Assembly: GCA_000277445.1 (NCBI GenBank)
Contig: AJWJ01000312.1
Span: forward strand, 1-27,174
Length of the DNA stretch: 27,174 bases
Direction of reading: 5' to 3'
Source of the DNA: Polysphondylium violaceum
Lineage: Eukaryota > Evosea > Eumycetozoa > Dictyosteliales > Dictyosteliaceae
Below the pieces are notes generated by a model. That model made no database searches. It saw nothing but the letters and a program-made list of their open reading frames with translations, and was not told the DNA's origin. This document shows positions 9,320 to 20,161 of the stretch, piece after piece (within the stretch, counting starts at the first letter, position 1; every line of letters starts with the position of its first letter). The position numbers and the translations under genes were made by a program.

Positions 9320-10115
9320 TGTAGATAAAACTAGTAAAATTGATTGATATAAATAGAATTATAGTATTACACACAATAGAGAATATATGATATTGTTGTA
9401 TATAAAGCTAAATAAATAAATAATGATGATAATGATGATGATACAAGTATTAGAAATATCTTTATAAACACATCAAAGGTTTAGTTGTATTATATTTATA
9501 TAGACAACAAAGATAGATATATGTACACATCAAACCTTTTTTTGCGTTTATAAATATAATTGGTGATCCCTTAAATATATCTGTTGTTTGTTGTTGTTGA
9601 TAGATAGATAGATAATAGATAACACTGGTGTTGTTGATATTAGTGATAGATACACTGGTATGCTGTGTGTGTATCTAAATATTTATCTATTCTTGTTGGA
9701 ATATATTTTCGGGATTATATTATATATTTATTTATTTATTATTTCAAATATATTACTGGATTGAAATATATGGGGTGAATATGAGTAAAAAATTTGAATT
9801 TAATAGTGGGTAGGTGGGTGACTGGGTGGTAATAAATAGTGTGGGTGTGGGATGGGGTGTTTAGTAGTAGACAAACACAAACTTGGTATTGGTATATTAA
9901 ATTCAAACTCAATATCTATTTATATTGCAAATCTCTGAAATATAATATATTTTTGTATCAGTCCTTTTTTTTTTTTTTTTAATTTTTTAATTTTTTTTTT
10001 GGAAAAAACAAAATTTTCGTTCGTTTTTTTTTTACTTTTACGCCTTTTTTATCATTATTACTCACTCTTATTATTCTAATCAGATTTGTGTTGTTGATTA
10101 GTGTTGGTAATAAAG
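9320..10115. other. 796-bp divergent promoter region
   Basis: This stretch separates the starts of the EEP gene (minus) and the Ipi1/TEX10 gene (plus), so it should contain both promoters. It consists of TGATGATAA and GATA-type short repeats (about 9420-9620), G/T-rich sequence (about 9790-9900) and T runs near 9960-10040, which are common just before dictyostelid transcription starts. I see no gene or RNA in it. Confidence 0.6.
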
Positions 10116-13100
10116 ATGGGTAGATCAAAAGCAAAGAATACTAAACAGCCATCATTGGATTTCAAGATAAAAAAGAGAAAACTTGGTAAAAAACCACCAC
10201 CCAATCCAAATGTCACAGTTACAACATTCAAATCCAAAGGTATGGAATAATCTATAGATTCTACATTATGATGTCACATGATTATTGACAACAATGATGT
10301 TCAATGCAATACAATATTACCAATCTCAATATTATATTAATTATTAATTTATTACTACTACTCCTATTTATATATATTATCTATTGTTATTTTAATCTAT
10401 GTGTGTTGATATTATTATAATAATGAAATTTAAAATATATAGCATTAAATATGCCAGGACAATCAATTGTAGAGGAAAAGGATGATTTAGTAAATTACAG
10501 AAACCTTACATTAAAAGATTTATTGGCTAAATTGGGACATTATAATGATCAAGTTAAAAAGGATGCTGTAAATGGAATTCGTGATTTAGTCAATCAACAT
10601 CCACGTGTACTCAATCAACATTTGGGATCTATTATGAATAAGATTGTAGAGGTAATCAACGATTTGGATAAAGATGTACGTCATTGTACCCACCAATTGG
10701 TTAGCAATCTATTGCCAATGTTGGATGAGGTTACAATGTCACCTTTTATTCCATTGTTTTCCGTTTATATTAGTTCTGGTATGACTCATCTCAAAACATC
10801 TATTCGTTTGGATTCTCTTCGTCTTTTGGATATCTTTATCGACAACTATCCAAAACTTATATCCAAACATTGTCACCAAATCATTCCAAACTATATCGAT
10901 TTACTCAGACGTGTTGCAGGTACATCCACTGCTGCCACTGTCTCATTGTCAACAAGTTCATCATCAGCCACCGCTCCCATTAATCTTTCAGGCACTCTTC
11001 CCGCCTCTCAACAAAAAAAGCAACCACAAGCTCTTCCAAAAGCCAGTAGTTTAAATACTCGTGTCTTTATTTTAAAGTCTCTCTCCAAATTACTATTGGT
11101 CCTTATCAACGCTCCAGATCTCTCTTATGCAACAATGATGAGTGCAATCAACCATCAACTCAACAACAACGCTGTCCAAAACTCTCAAATCAATTTGGAA
11201 CAAGCCCTCTTTGAAAACTATCAACAAAAAAAGGTATTCTCTAAAATATTCTCCAAACTCTTATTGACAAATAACAAACAATCATCTACTACAGAAAACA
11301 ATGTTAATCCAACCATTCTTGAAACTCCATCCGAGTTGGTCGATTTTGTCAAAGTTTTGATGCCAATTCTTGTCGAGTGTTGGTTGGAAATTGGTCCATC
11401 CAATCCAAGTATGTCTTTTGCAATCTTGGAAGATCTTGAGTCTGTGTTAAAATTGGTGCTCCTTTTGGTTCATTGTCTCAAAGACTCTAGTTCAACCACT
11501 GAACTCTATGGTCAGTTATCCAAGGACTACATTAAATACTTTTCACCACATTTCCCATTTTATATTGGTTCACCATCCAATCCAGAGTCTAGAGAATGGA
11601 TGATTAGTTGTTCAATCAATTCAACAATGACTCAAATTGCTGGTCACTTTTTAGGTTTCTCTCCATCTGAAAAAGATGTTTCCAATCCTTCTTTCCAACC
11701 ATTTTTAGACTATATTGAAGACTGTTTGAATGGTAAATTGGTAGATGAGAAAATCGAAGGTAGAAAAGGTCAAGCCACCAAATTATATGTTTCGAATTTA
11801 CTTTGGATCATAAAATTGATTCTCCCATCTCTTTCAGCTGATAAATCAAAATCAATTCTCGATGCATTTATTAAGTTTGATGAAAAGTGCCATCCACACT
11901 CTAATCCAAAGAAATCTTGTGTCTTTTTCATTAAAGAACTCTTGGACATTCAATCAAACCCATTATTGTCCAAAGATAAATCTTTTAAAGAAATCATTGA
12001 ATGGGGTTTGGCTTCTTTACCAAAACTTTTATGGAAATTGGGAAATTCGGATACAGAAACAACTCTTATGATTATTAATATTCTTTTAACCGTTGGCAAA
12101 GATAAATCTAAAATTAAACAATATGATTCTATTCAAAATGCTTTGGTACCCTATTTCTTTACAATCACCAAACCAAAGGATCCATCAACTCAAGGTAAAC
12201 AAATCTATGGTCCATTCCTTACTCTTCCAATCAATATTCAATCTCAAGCTTTAAATCTTTTATATTATTTTTCTTCTTTAAACAAAATTATGATTAGATC
12301 TTTAATTGCTGTTTGTAGATGTAAGTGTATAAAATATTTCTAATTTTTATTAAATTATAATTTATTAATCTCATTTATATATAGCACCAAAGTTATCAAT
12401 GGGAATTATTGATTTTATTTTAGATTTAATTCATACAAAATATCAAGATCTTGGTATTCCACATTATATTGCATTTTGTTTAGCTATTACTTTTTCAATT
12501 ACATCTTCAACAACAAATAATGAATCAAATTTAGGTAAAAGAAAACTCAATGATAATGATGATGAAGTTTCAGAAGTATCAAATGATAATAGTATAGATG
12601 ATAATAGTCAAAAAGAAAAAGTTATTAAAAAATTGTGTTGGAATATAAATACTCTAAGATTATCAATACCAATGAATGAAATTATTCAACCAATTACAGC
12701 CCCATTAATTAGTGAAATGGTAAGTAGTAAAATCAATTATATAAAAACAACAAATTATTAATCAATATAAATTATTATTATAGAATCGTATATTAGAATC
12801 AAAAGAAAATATTTTCTCTATTGTATATTTGTTAGAAATTGTATATTCAACTTTAAATCAACAAAATAGTCAAGAATATCAAATGATTCCAAAAGAATTG
12901 TTAGAAATCTTACCAAATGTAATATTTACCTATTTATTTGAATCAACCAAAGATATGAATACTTCTACAAATATTAGAGATCTTAAAACTTCAATTCAAT
13001 TTATTTTATTAGACTCTACTGATAATTTATTTATTAATATTTTAAATTTATTAAATGGTATGTTTAATAATTATTTATATCCTTTTACATATTATATATT

Positions 13101-13366
13101 AACAAAAGTAAAAATTTATAGAAAACGTTAAAAGTTCATCTAAAGAGTCAATTACCACGAGAAATAATATTTATCAAACAAACATTCTTCTTTTAATTGA
13201 ATTAATGAAATCCAAAGATTTATATACACTTTTACAAAAGGAACAAATTAAAATTTTGGTAAAGAAATCAATCTCCACTCTTTCAAGTCTTGAAAACAAA
13301 GAACAAAGTGAAAAATATTTAATTGAAAAATTGACAACCGAATCCAAATTATTATTTAATGAATAA
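10116..13366 (+). CDS. Ipi1/TEX10 homologue, Rix1-complex ribosome biogenesis factor
   Basis: Five exons (10116-10239, 10443-12320, 12385-12719, 12784-13057, 13122-13366) give a continuous frame of 951 residues. The short first exon encodes MGRSKAKNTKQPSLDFKIKK and KLGKKPPPNPN. It joins to ALNMPGQSIVEEKDDLVNYR and LTLKDLLAKLGHYNDQVKK (residues 63-81), which aligns well with the N-terminus of human TEX10 and yeast Ipi1. The rest is helical and repeat-like (HEAT/ARM type), with low-complexity Ser/Ala inserts around residues 205-240. TEX10/Ipi1 acts in the nucleolus with Rix1/PELP1 and Ipi3/WDR18 in pre-60S maturation and ITS2 processing. The basic N-terminus fits a nuclear protein. The last three exons are much more AT-rich than exon 2. 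A start at the in-frame ATG at 10451 would lose the conserved basic N-terminus, so the upstream exon is preferred. Confidence 0.92.
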
Positions 13367-13584
13367 TAAACGATAATCCTTATATTTTTTTTGTTTAAAA
13401 CAAAGGTTATAAATGCAAAAAAACTTTATTAAAAAAAAAGGTATACTTTATCCAATATTATTATTGAGGAAGCTAGGTAGGAAACCAAGTATTTGGAGAG
13501 AATAAGATTTGGAAAAAAAAAAAAAAAGAAAAAAAAATCTCTTTTGGAATAAATAAATAAAAGGAATAGATGTATGTTTAATGT

Positions 13585-16500
13585 TTAAACATCAAGAATT
13601 GGATCAGTGTTTTGTTGTGCGATTTTGTTTCGTCTTGAAATTCTTTGATGAATTTGTTTTTCTTCCAAGGATAACTCTCTTAAAGTTTTTGTATGAAAGC
13701 TTTGTTCTTTTGAAAAGGTCTCTCTTCTTTTTTTCTCCCAGCCAATATGTTTTGAGCATTGAAACTCTCCACAAAATCCCCCAGTCGATTCTTTAATTGG
13801 ATATATACATAATTGTTCATTGATGTTGTTATTGTTGTTACTATTATTGTTGTCAGTTTCATTATTATTACTATTATACACCTTTGGATTACATGATTCA
13901 ATACTAGATTCAAGTTTTAATTTTGATAAAAGGATTGCTTTTTCGAATTCTGAACTCTTTTTTTCAATACTTTTCAACTTTTCTTCAACCTCTTGTCTCT
14001 TTTGTGAAATAAATTTAAGTCTATTGAAATCCTCTGAATTTGAAGAAGACAAAAGTTTTTGAGTTGGATCTGTAGAGTTTTGAGGTGGTGAGGATGTATT
14101 TAATAAAGAGTTATTGGTTGAAGAGGTTAAAGGAGATGATAATGTTACATTGTTGTTATTATTATTATTATTGTTACTATTATTACTTGAACTAGATGGA
14201 GGTGTATTGGGTGAAGAAGTAATTGAGACAGATTGAACCGATACTGATGATTTATGTAATAAATGTTGATGATTTTTGAAAACTTTATCTTTTGCGTTTG
14301 CATAACCACAATCTCTGGAACAATATTTTGAAGTGCCATTTGCCATTTCGTTGCATTTTGAATAAGCACATTTTCTAATTTCGCCTTGTGGTTGTTGTTT
14401 TACAGTATTATTGTTATTGTTAACAAGTTGGTTTGAACTATTATTATTATTATTATTGATTATGTTGTTATTAAATGATGGTGATGAAGGCGATAATAAT
14501 GGAGAAGATGAAAGTGATTTTTTCAATTCTCTTTCTGCATTGGTTGGCGAGGATCTAGGAGAGTGGGATGGAGTTGAATGATGATTTGAAACGATTTGAC
14601 TTAGGGAAATGGGGGAAACCTTTTCTTTTTTCTTGCATTTGACACAAAGATAGGATTTGATCTTTTTTGCATCTTTTTCAGAGATATTGACACAGGCTCC
14701 ATGATACCATTCATCACATTTGTCACAGGCAATCATAAATTGTTTTGGATCATATTTCTTTTGGCAAACACAATATAATTTATCATCGATATCTTTAACA
14801 TTTGGTTCATCAGAGTCTGATTCATCAGATTGATCACTTTCAAAGATATCAATATTGTCAGATTTTGATGATTTAAACTTTTTGATTCTATGTTCTTTAT
14901 CTCTTCTATGACTTGATCTATGGACTCTTTTCTTGTGATGATGATGACGATGGTGTCTATGATTTCTTTCTAATAATTCTTTATCCAAATCCATTTCTAT
15001 TTCATCACAAAATTCTTTATTTTCTCTAAGTTCTCTATGTTCTTTATTTTCTCTATTATGATCTCTATGTTCTCTATGTTCTTTGTGATCTCTATGTTCT
15101 CTATGTTCTCTATCTCTATGCTCCCTATGTTCTCTATGTTCTCTACTATGTTCTCTATGTTCTCTACTATGCTCTCTATGTTCTCTACTATGCTCTTTTT
15201 CTCTATGATGATACTTTTTACTGATTTCCATATTGTTGTTAATATCATTGAAATTATTTTCTTTCTCTTGATTTTTTAATTTTAAGGATTTAGATTTTAG
15301 AGTCTCATCTTCTTCGACAAGAATATCAACTTCAATATCTTCATTGGCTGAAATTGAGTCTCTTCTATCGGTTTTTGTAGGAGAATCAATAATGACATCA
15401 TTTTTCTCATCTTCCATGATTGAACCTTTTAAGGTTGATGGTTTTATATTTTCACTACTATTATTATTGGTATTATTATTTTGATTATTATTACTATTAA
15501 ATGATTCGACTTTTTCTTCTTTAATAATTGGTGAAGAAGAAATAAGTTTAGATTCTAAAAGTGGACTATTATTGCTACTATTATTGACACTATTACTATT
15601 GCTATTGTTGTTGTTGTTGTTATCGCTGACGATACTATCACCAAGTGGAGGTTCTAATAAAACCTTTGAATTTTTCAATTTTCTAAGTTTTTTTGTTCTA
15701 TTTAAAGGATTTTCTTCATCATCGACCACTTCAACGTCTACATCATCTTCTTCAACCAATAACTTTTGATGACTATTATTATCAACAAAATATGATTCGC
15801 GAATATAATCTGGTGATTTTTTGTTTTCATTACTATTATTATTATTGTTATTGTTGTTGTTAATATTACCATTACTATTGTTATTATTATTACTATGACT
15901 TGGGGAAGGTACTCTTTGCTCCAACATATCTTGTTTTCCATCTACATTATCAAATTGATCAAAAGAAGAACCTGATGAAGTAAGTTTTGGAGATGGTGGT
16001 GATGGTGCAGAATTGAATGGTGATTGGGGAGACACAAAGGTATTTTGATAAAAGTTATAATAAACTGTATCTGGTACCAAATGTCTTTTTCTTAATGGTA
16101 ATTTAGAGACTTCATAGTTTTTAAATGTATTTTTTAAATTGATATTGTGATTATTGTTATTCATATCAATACTATCATGATGATTATTGTTACAGCTATT
16201 TTGATTGTTGCCAGTACTATTATGATGATTGTTTATGTATCCATAACTATTATTATTATTTATATCATTATCTAAACTATGATGATGGTGGTGATGGTGA
16301 TAAGATATTGTATTTGTAGTTGTTGTATATCCATTTGAATGTGTTTCAATTTCACCTCTAGATATATTAAGTATATCTATTTTATTATTTTCAGAGTAAT
16401 CACCTTTGATATCTGCTGTCTCTGAAGAAATAGCTGCGTCTATTAAAATTGAAAGATTTGGTGGAAGTATTTCACAATCATTATAATTCATATCTAATAT

Positions 16501-16637
16501 ATTATTTTTATTTTTATTATTATTTGTTTATACGATTAATTTATATTCTGCTACTTTTACTATAACTATAATATATATTTACCTTCGTATGGATTTTTTA
16601 TAATTGCTGTACCTTCCAACTTTGAAAGCTGCGCCAT
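13585..16637 (-). CDS. CFP1/Spp1-like PHD-finger protein (Set1/COMPASS subunit)
   Basis: Two exons, 16637-16583 (MAQLSKLEGTAIIKNPYE) and 16493-13585, give 987 residues. Long Asn-, His- and Ser-rich segments fill the N-terminal half. A PHD finger lies at about 591-645 (YCVCQKKYDPKQFMIACDKC, then WYHGACVNIS, then YLCVKCKKK). It is followed by a Cys motif, CAYSKC then SKYCSRDCG (about 725-750), as in CFP1. A coiled coil lies at about 865-905 (SQKRQEVEEKLKSIEKK). The C-terminal motif CSKHIGWEKKRR with a long helix matches the CFP1 C-terminal domain. CFP1/Spp1 binds H3K4me3 through its PHD finger and guides the Set1 complex. I see no CXXC CpG-binding zinc finger, which animal CFP1 has. A His-Arg-Glu repeat array sits just before the PHD. 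The gene converges on the Ipi1 gene across a 218-bp AT-rich gap (13367-13584). Confidence 0.87.
15021..15210 (-). repeat. HRE/HRD-coding short tandem repeat array
   Basis: On the coding (minus) strand, nine- to fifteen-base units such as GAACATAGA and GAACATAGTAGA repeat imperfectly. They encode HREHSREHREHSREH and then HREHRDHKEHREHRDH-type sequence. The array is charged and probably disordered or a single long helix, and slippage could change its length between strains. Confidence 0.9.
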
Positions 16638-17157
16638 GATTTTGTTTTATAAAACTTGTTGTTTTTGTTTGTTTGTATTTTGTGTGTTGTTATTCTCTAC
16701 TATTATTATTTTAACTATGAGCAAAAAAAAAAAAAAGTATTGTTTGTAATTAAAAAATAAATATAAAAACAATTATTTATGTTGTTGTTGTAAGAAGAGG
16801 TTTTGTTTTTCTAGATAGTTCAAAAGATCATTATTATAATTTCTATTGTTTTACTATTATTTGGTGTTGTGTTATTTCTATCTTAAGCCTTTGTGTGTAT
16901 TGAATAAAGACTAGGAGTGTGGGTTTGTTGAAATTATTAAAATTAAAAACAAAAAAAAAAAACAAAAAAAAAAATAAAATAATATTATATTATATAATTA
17001 AATAAATAGAAAGTTTTAAATAGCTATCTGTATAGTTTTGATTCGAGACTATATCACTATTTCTAGATATTCTATGTATTGTTATTAAATATATATTATA
17101 GTTGTGTTTGTGTGTCTGTATATTTGTTCTACCTGCTATTATCTTTCTATTATTACT

Positions 17158-17184
17158 ATTATTATTATTATTATTATTATTATT
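17158..17184. repeat. (ATT)9 microsatellite
   Basis: Nine uninterrupted ATT units, noncoding. Confidence 0.9.
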
Positions 17185-17471
17185 CTTGTTATTGTTGTAT
17201 TCTTTTTATCAATATTGATGATTCTGTGGAGAAAAGCAAAGTAAGTGAGGTGAGTGTGTGGAGAGAGAGTGAGTGTGTGTAGGTATGTGTGTTGGTGAGG
17301 TGTTGGTGGAAATTGAGAGATAGGTTGTGTTTTTATATACAGTATGGTATATTATATTTATAATATAGTGTGAGAGTTGGGTGAGAGTTGTGGGTGAGTG
17401 ATATAAAAAACAGTAGCTCTTTCTATCTGTTTGTGTGTGTGTACTCAAAAACAAAATATATTGGCCCAATT

Positions 17472-17574
17472 TTGGAGGGTGTTGTGTGTGTGAAAAAAAT
17501 TTTTATTATTTTTATTTTTTATTTTTTTTTTGGAATTTTTATATTTTTTGAAAAAAAAAATTTTCACCCTCCAA
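17472..17574. repeat. 10-bp inverted repeat bracketing an A/T core
   Basis: TTGGAGGGTG (17472-17481) and CACCCTCCAA (17565-17574) are exact reverse complements around 83 bases made mostly of A and T runs. The arms are far more G/C-rich than their surroundings. A cruciform or RNA hairpin is possible; no mobile-element features accompany it. Confidence 0.6.
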
Positions 17575-17844
17575 CTTGAGTTCTCCACACATTTGCCAAA
17601 GACAATTTCAATTATCTATGACAGAGTATTTTCGCCATATGAGCATGCTGTATATATCCATACACAATTAGAACCTACCATATATATATATAGATATACG
17701 ATCTTTTCATAGGGTGGGGAGGATATGAGAGTGTGTATACAGCGTCGTGTAAAGAATTACGTGTCTAATAAATATAGGAGTTGTAAAATATAAACAAATG
17801 CACCACAAATCGAGAGAGTGTGTATGTGTGTTGCCTGATTGCGC

Positions 17845-18800
17845 CTAAATAATGGCGGTGGGTGTGTATTTTTGAGCTTCCAATTTACTTCCTGAGCCTG
17901 CGTAACCTGTGCCACCCTTTTGAAGTGAGATGACAGTGTCTTTGGTGTATGGCTTGTCACACACATAACATCCTGTAGAGTCAAATTTAGACAAACAGGA
18001 GCAAAACACGTGTCCACATCGTTTCAGCATACGCAGTTCTGATGAGTTGGACAGTGTCTTCTTGCATATCGGACAACAGTATTTATCACTGTTTGTACTG
18101 TCATCCTTTGCCCTGATGGGTGTAAACTGCACGGTTATTAGTTGTTTCAACTTTAATAAATGACCGCCCTCTGTGCAAATGGTATTGGTCGATGGTTTAT
18201 CCAACACAGCCTCTCTGTTGTCAGGTGTTAGGCTCGGCTAGAATAGCAAGACAGATAATTAGTTTAAGTAAATAGTAGTAATAATAATGCTAAAAGAACT
18301 TGATATACATACAATCCAAAATGACTTTAACTCCATGGTGCCTGCTGCGGCGGTCGTCGTGGTGGTGGTAGTTTTGTCACCGATAGCAGAGACAGTGTCT
18401 TTTTCAAACTTTTCGACAATGTCTTGTTGCTCCTTTTCTTTGATCTTTTCTTTATCAGCTTGTAGCTTTGCTTGTTGTTGTTCCCATTCTTTTTCCTTTC
18501 TTTTGATTTCTTTTTTTTGATCCAATAAATTACTATATATACATTCTTTACAATATAAATGACCTTTTGTGCTAGGTGTTGTTGTTGTTGTTGTGTTGTT
18601 AGTTTGTGGTGGCTTTTGTATTCTGATAAAGTATTGCATGCATACCATGACATAGGGGATCTCAATTCATTTAAACATAATACACAGCAATCAAAATTTT
18701 TTATAGAATCTTTTCCAAGACGCTCTTTTTTTGTGCCATACTGGAGCAATGATCTTTCATGACTGGTAAAAAGAACATTGTGTTTAGAATGTCTAGACAT
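17845..18800 (-). CDS. nosip: NOSIP homologue (RING/U-box type E3 ligase, spliceosome-associated family)
   Basis: Three exons (18800-18646, 18571-18313, 18237-17845) give 268 residues. Human NOSIP features line up: an N-terminal MSRHSKHN, YGTKKERLGKDSIKNFDCC, GHLYCKECIYSNLLDQKKEI, a coiled coil, SFWIPSLTP, and a C-terminal LQKGGTGYAGSGSKLEAQK. The first intron is 74 bp with donor GTATGC, branch-like ACTAAC and acceptor CACCTAG. Its junction creates Cys52, giving C39-x2-C42-x9-C52-x3-H56-x2-C59-x2-C62, a RING-like half. A second set follows: C193, C196, C212, H214, C217, C219, C228 and C231. NOSIP proteins are nuclear E3 ubiquitin ligases, and homologues occur with late spliceosomes. Animal NOSIP uses U-box-like folds without most of these cysteines. 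The first codon is the only ATG that fits the family N-terminus. Confidence 0.92.
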
Positions 18801-19169
18801 ATCTATTTATATATCTATATGCACTTTTGTTTTTACTAAAAAAATATGAACGAAAAATAAAAAAAATGAAAAATAATTTAAAATAAAAAAAAAAATAAAA
18901 AAAAATTGATTAATTTATTTGGTAAATATCTGTTTATTTATATATATATACATATATATATATATATAAATTTGATTATATTTATACAAGTGTTGTTCAA
19001 TAATTTAAGAAAATAGGAGATGGTCAATAATTTAAATAAAAACAAAGTTAACAAGAATAAATTGTATACAGGAGTTAAATTACAACAAGAATTTTATTCC
19101 ATAAATATTATTAATATATAGGAAATTGCAACGGAAAAATAAATAACTTGATGGTAAATGATTGATTAT
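18801..19169. other. 369-bp spacer upstream of NOSIP
   Basis: The left part is the NOSIP promoter and the right part the 3' flank of the actobindin gene. It contains A runs (about 18838-18905) and a TA/CATATA repeat (about 18938-18968), and nothing else that I recognise. Confidence 0.6.
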
Positions 19170-19442
19170 TTACTTGTCACCTTTGGCTTTGATTTCGCTT
19201 AATAAAGCACCGTGTTGATTTTGACCAACGTGGGTGTTGGCGTCAATCTTTGGGGCGGATTTGTCGACGGTTTCTACGTGAGTAAGGTTGGCACCCTTGC
19301 TGATTTCACCTAATAAAGCACCGTGTTCATTCTTTTTGATGTGGACATCAGAGTCAATCTTTGGACCAGATTTATCGACGGTTTCGACACTCTTGAGGTT
19401 GGCACCTTTGGCAACTTCGGATAATAAAGCGTTTTGAGACAT
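19170..19442 (-). CDS. actobindin (small actin-monomer-binding protein)
   Basis: This intronless gene encodes 90 residues. Two full beta-thymosin/WH2-like repeats are visible: LLSEVAKGANLKSVETVDKS then GPKID (residues 6-30), and LLGEISKGANLTHVETVDKS then APKID (about 43-67). A partial third copy, GALLSEIKAKGDK, is at the C-terminus. Acanthamoeba actobindin has the same repeated motif with LKHAETVDKS. Actobindin binds G-actin and slows nucleation of filaments in the cytoplasm. The repeats encode nearly identical protein in similar codons (GC is higher than in the flanks), as expected for an abundant protein. D. discoideum has several actobindin genes; I cannot say which one this matches. The gene is divergent from the Vms1 homologue. 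Confidence 0.95.
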   Translation of the reverse strand: MSQNALLSEVAKGANLKSVETVDKSGPKIDSDVHIKKNEHGALLGEISKGANLTHVETVDKSAPKIDANTHVGQNQHGALLSEIKAKGDK

Positions 19443-20009
19443 TATGTGATGATAATTATATTATATATATAAAATTTTATGTGTTTGTGTTTGATAAATT
19501 ATAAATTAAATGTATTGAAGATTGAGCTCAATCCAATTTATACTCTTTTTTGTAATTTTTTTTTCAGCCAATTTTTTTTTTAATTTCAAAATTTTTTGAA
19601 TGGCTTTTGGGCCAATTAAAATTTGAAGTGTAGCCATACCCAATTTTTTTTTTTTCAAATTATCAGAAATTAATCTTTGGGGGCAATTTTATGAAATTTA
19701 GCACCCTATCTCTCATTGTATCTTCAGAATCTGGATGAGTTTGATCATTTTAAAATAATTCTTTTTTTGCAATATAATTATCTTTGTTTTTTTTTTTTTT
19801 TTTTTTTTTTCTTTCAAAACAATATTGTTATTATAATACCAAGTAATCAAATAAATGGATGAATTCAAAATAATGATGAAGCTTTAGTTTACTAAATGTT
19901 TTTTCTTTTTCAAAACTATATAAAACATATATAATCCAAATAAACTATGATTTTTCTCAGTTTGGAAGAAATGAGAAAAAAAACAAGAAATGCAAAAAAT
20001 GAGATATTT

Positions 20010-20049
<40 letters not shown>

Positions 20050-20161
20050 TTTCAATTTGGAACAGAGAGGTATATACTCGAGAGAGAATAGTAATAGTAG
20101 CAGTAAAGTAGAGGAAACAAGAGTAATAGATAAATTATAATAAGAATATATACAATATAGA
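19443..20161. other. 719-bp divergent promoter region
   Basis: This lies between the starts of actobindin (minus) and the Vms1 homologue (plus). Long T runs (19787-19810 and 20012-20042) and A/T-rich sequence dominate. Two similar blocks, CCAATTTTTTTTT followed by TTTCAAA, occur near 19568 and 19640. No gene or RNA was found. Confidence 0.6.
20012..20042 (+). repeat. T31 homopolymer upstream of the Vms1 homologue
   Basis: An uninterrupted T run 120 bases before the start codon. Such runs near transcription starts are common in dictyostelids; its exact length may be an assembly estimate. Confidence 0.85.

Larger units (their letters stand above)
16638..17844. other. 1.2-kb gene-free stretch
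   Basis: This lies between the start of the CFP1-like gene and the stop of the NOSIP gene, both on the minus strand. It should hold the CFP1-like promoter (left part) and the NOSIP 3' UTR (right end). It is made of A/T runs, an ATT microsatellite (17158-17184), G/T-rich sequence (about 17240-17460) and an inverted repeat (17472-17574). About 17575-17760 is less biased, but I find no coding frame or recognisable RNA in it. Confidence 0.6.

Noticed and set aside
15037-15279. Plus- and minus-strand open frames rich in MFS or IENIE repeats
   Set aside because: They are shadows of the HRE/HRD repeat array in the CFP1-like gene.
18623-18645. A 23-bp intron (GTATGC..TCAG) in NOSIP
   Set aside because: It is too short and would create a stop at the junction. 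The 74-bp intron ending CACCTAG keeps the frame, has a branch-like ACTAAC and restores family similarity.
19560-19670. Two similar CCAAT-plus-T-run blocks in the actobindin/Vms1 spacer as a possible element
   Set aside because: The matches are mostly T runs, with no terminal repeats, target duplication or coding content.
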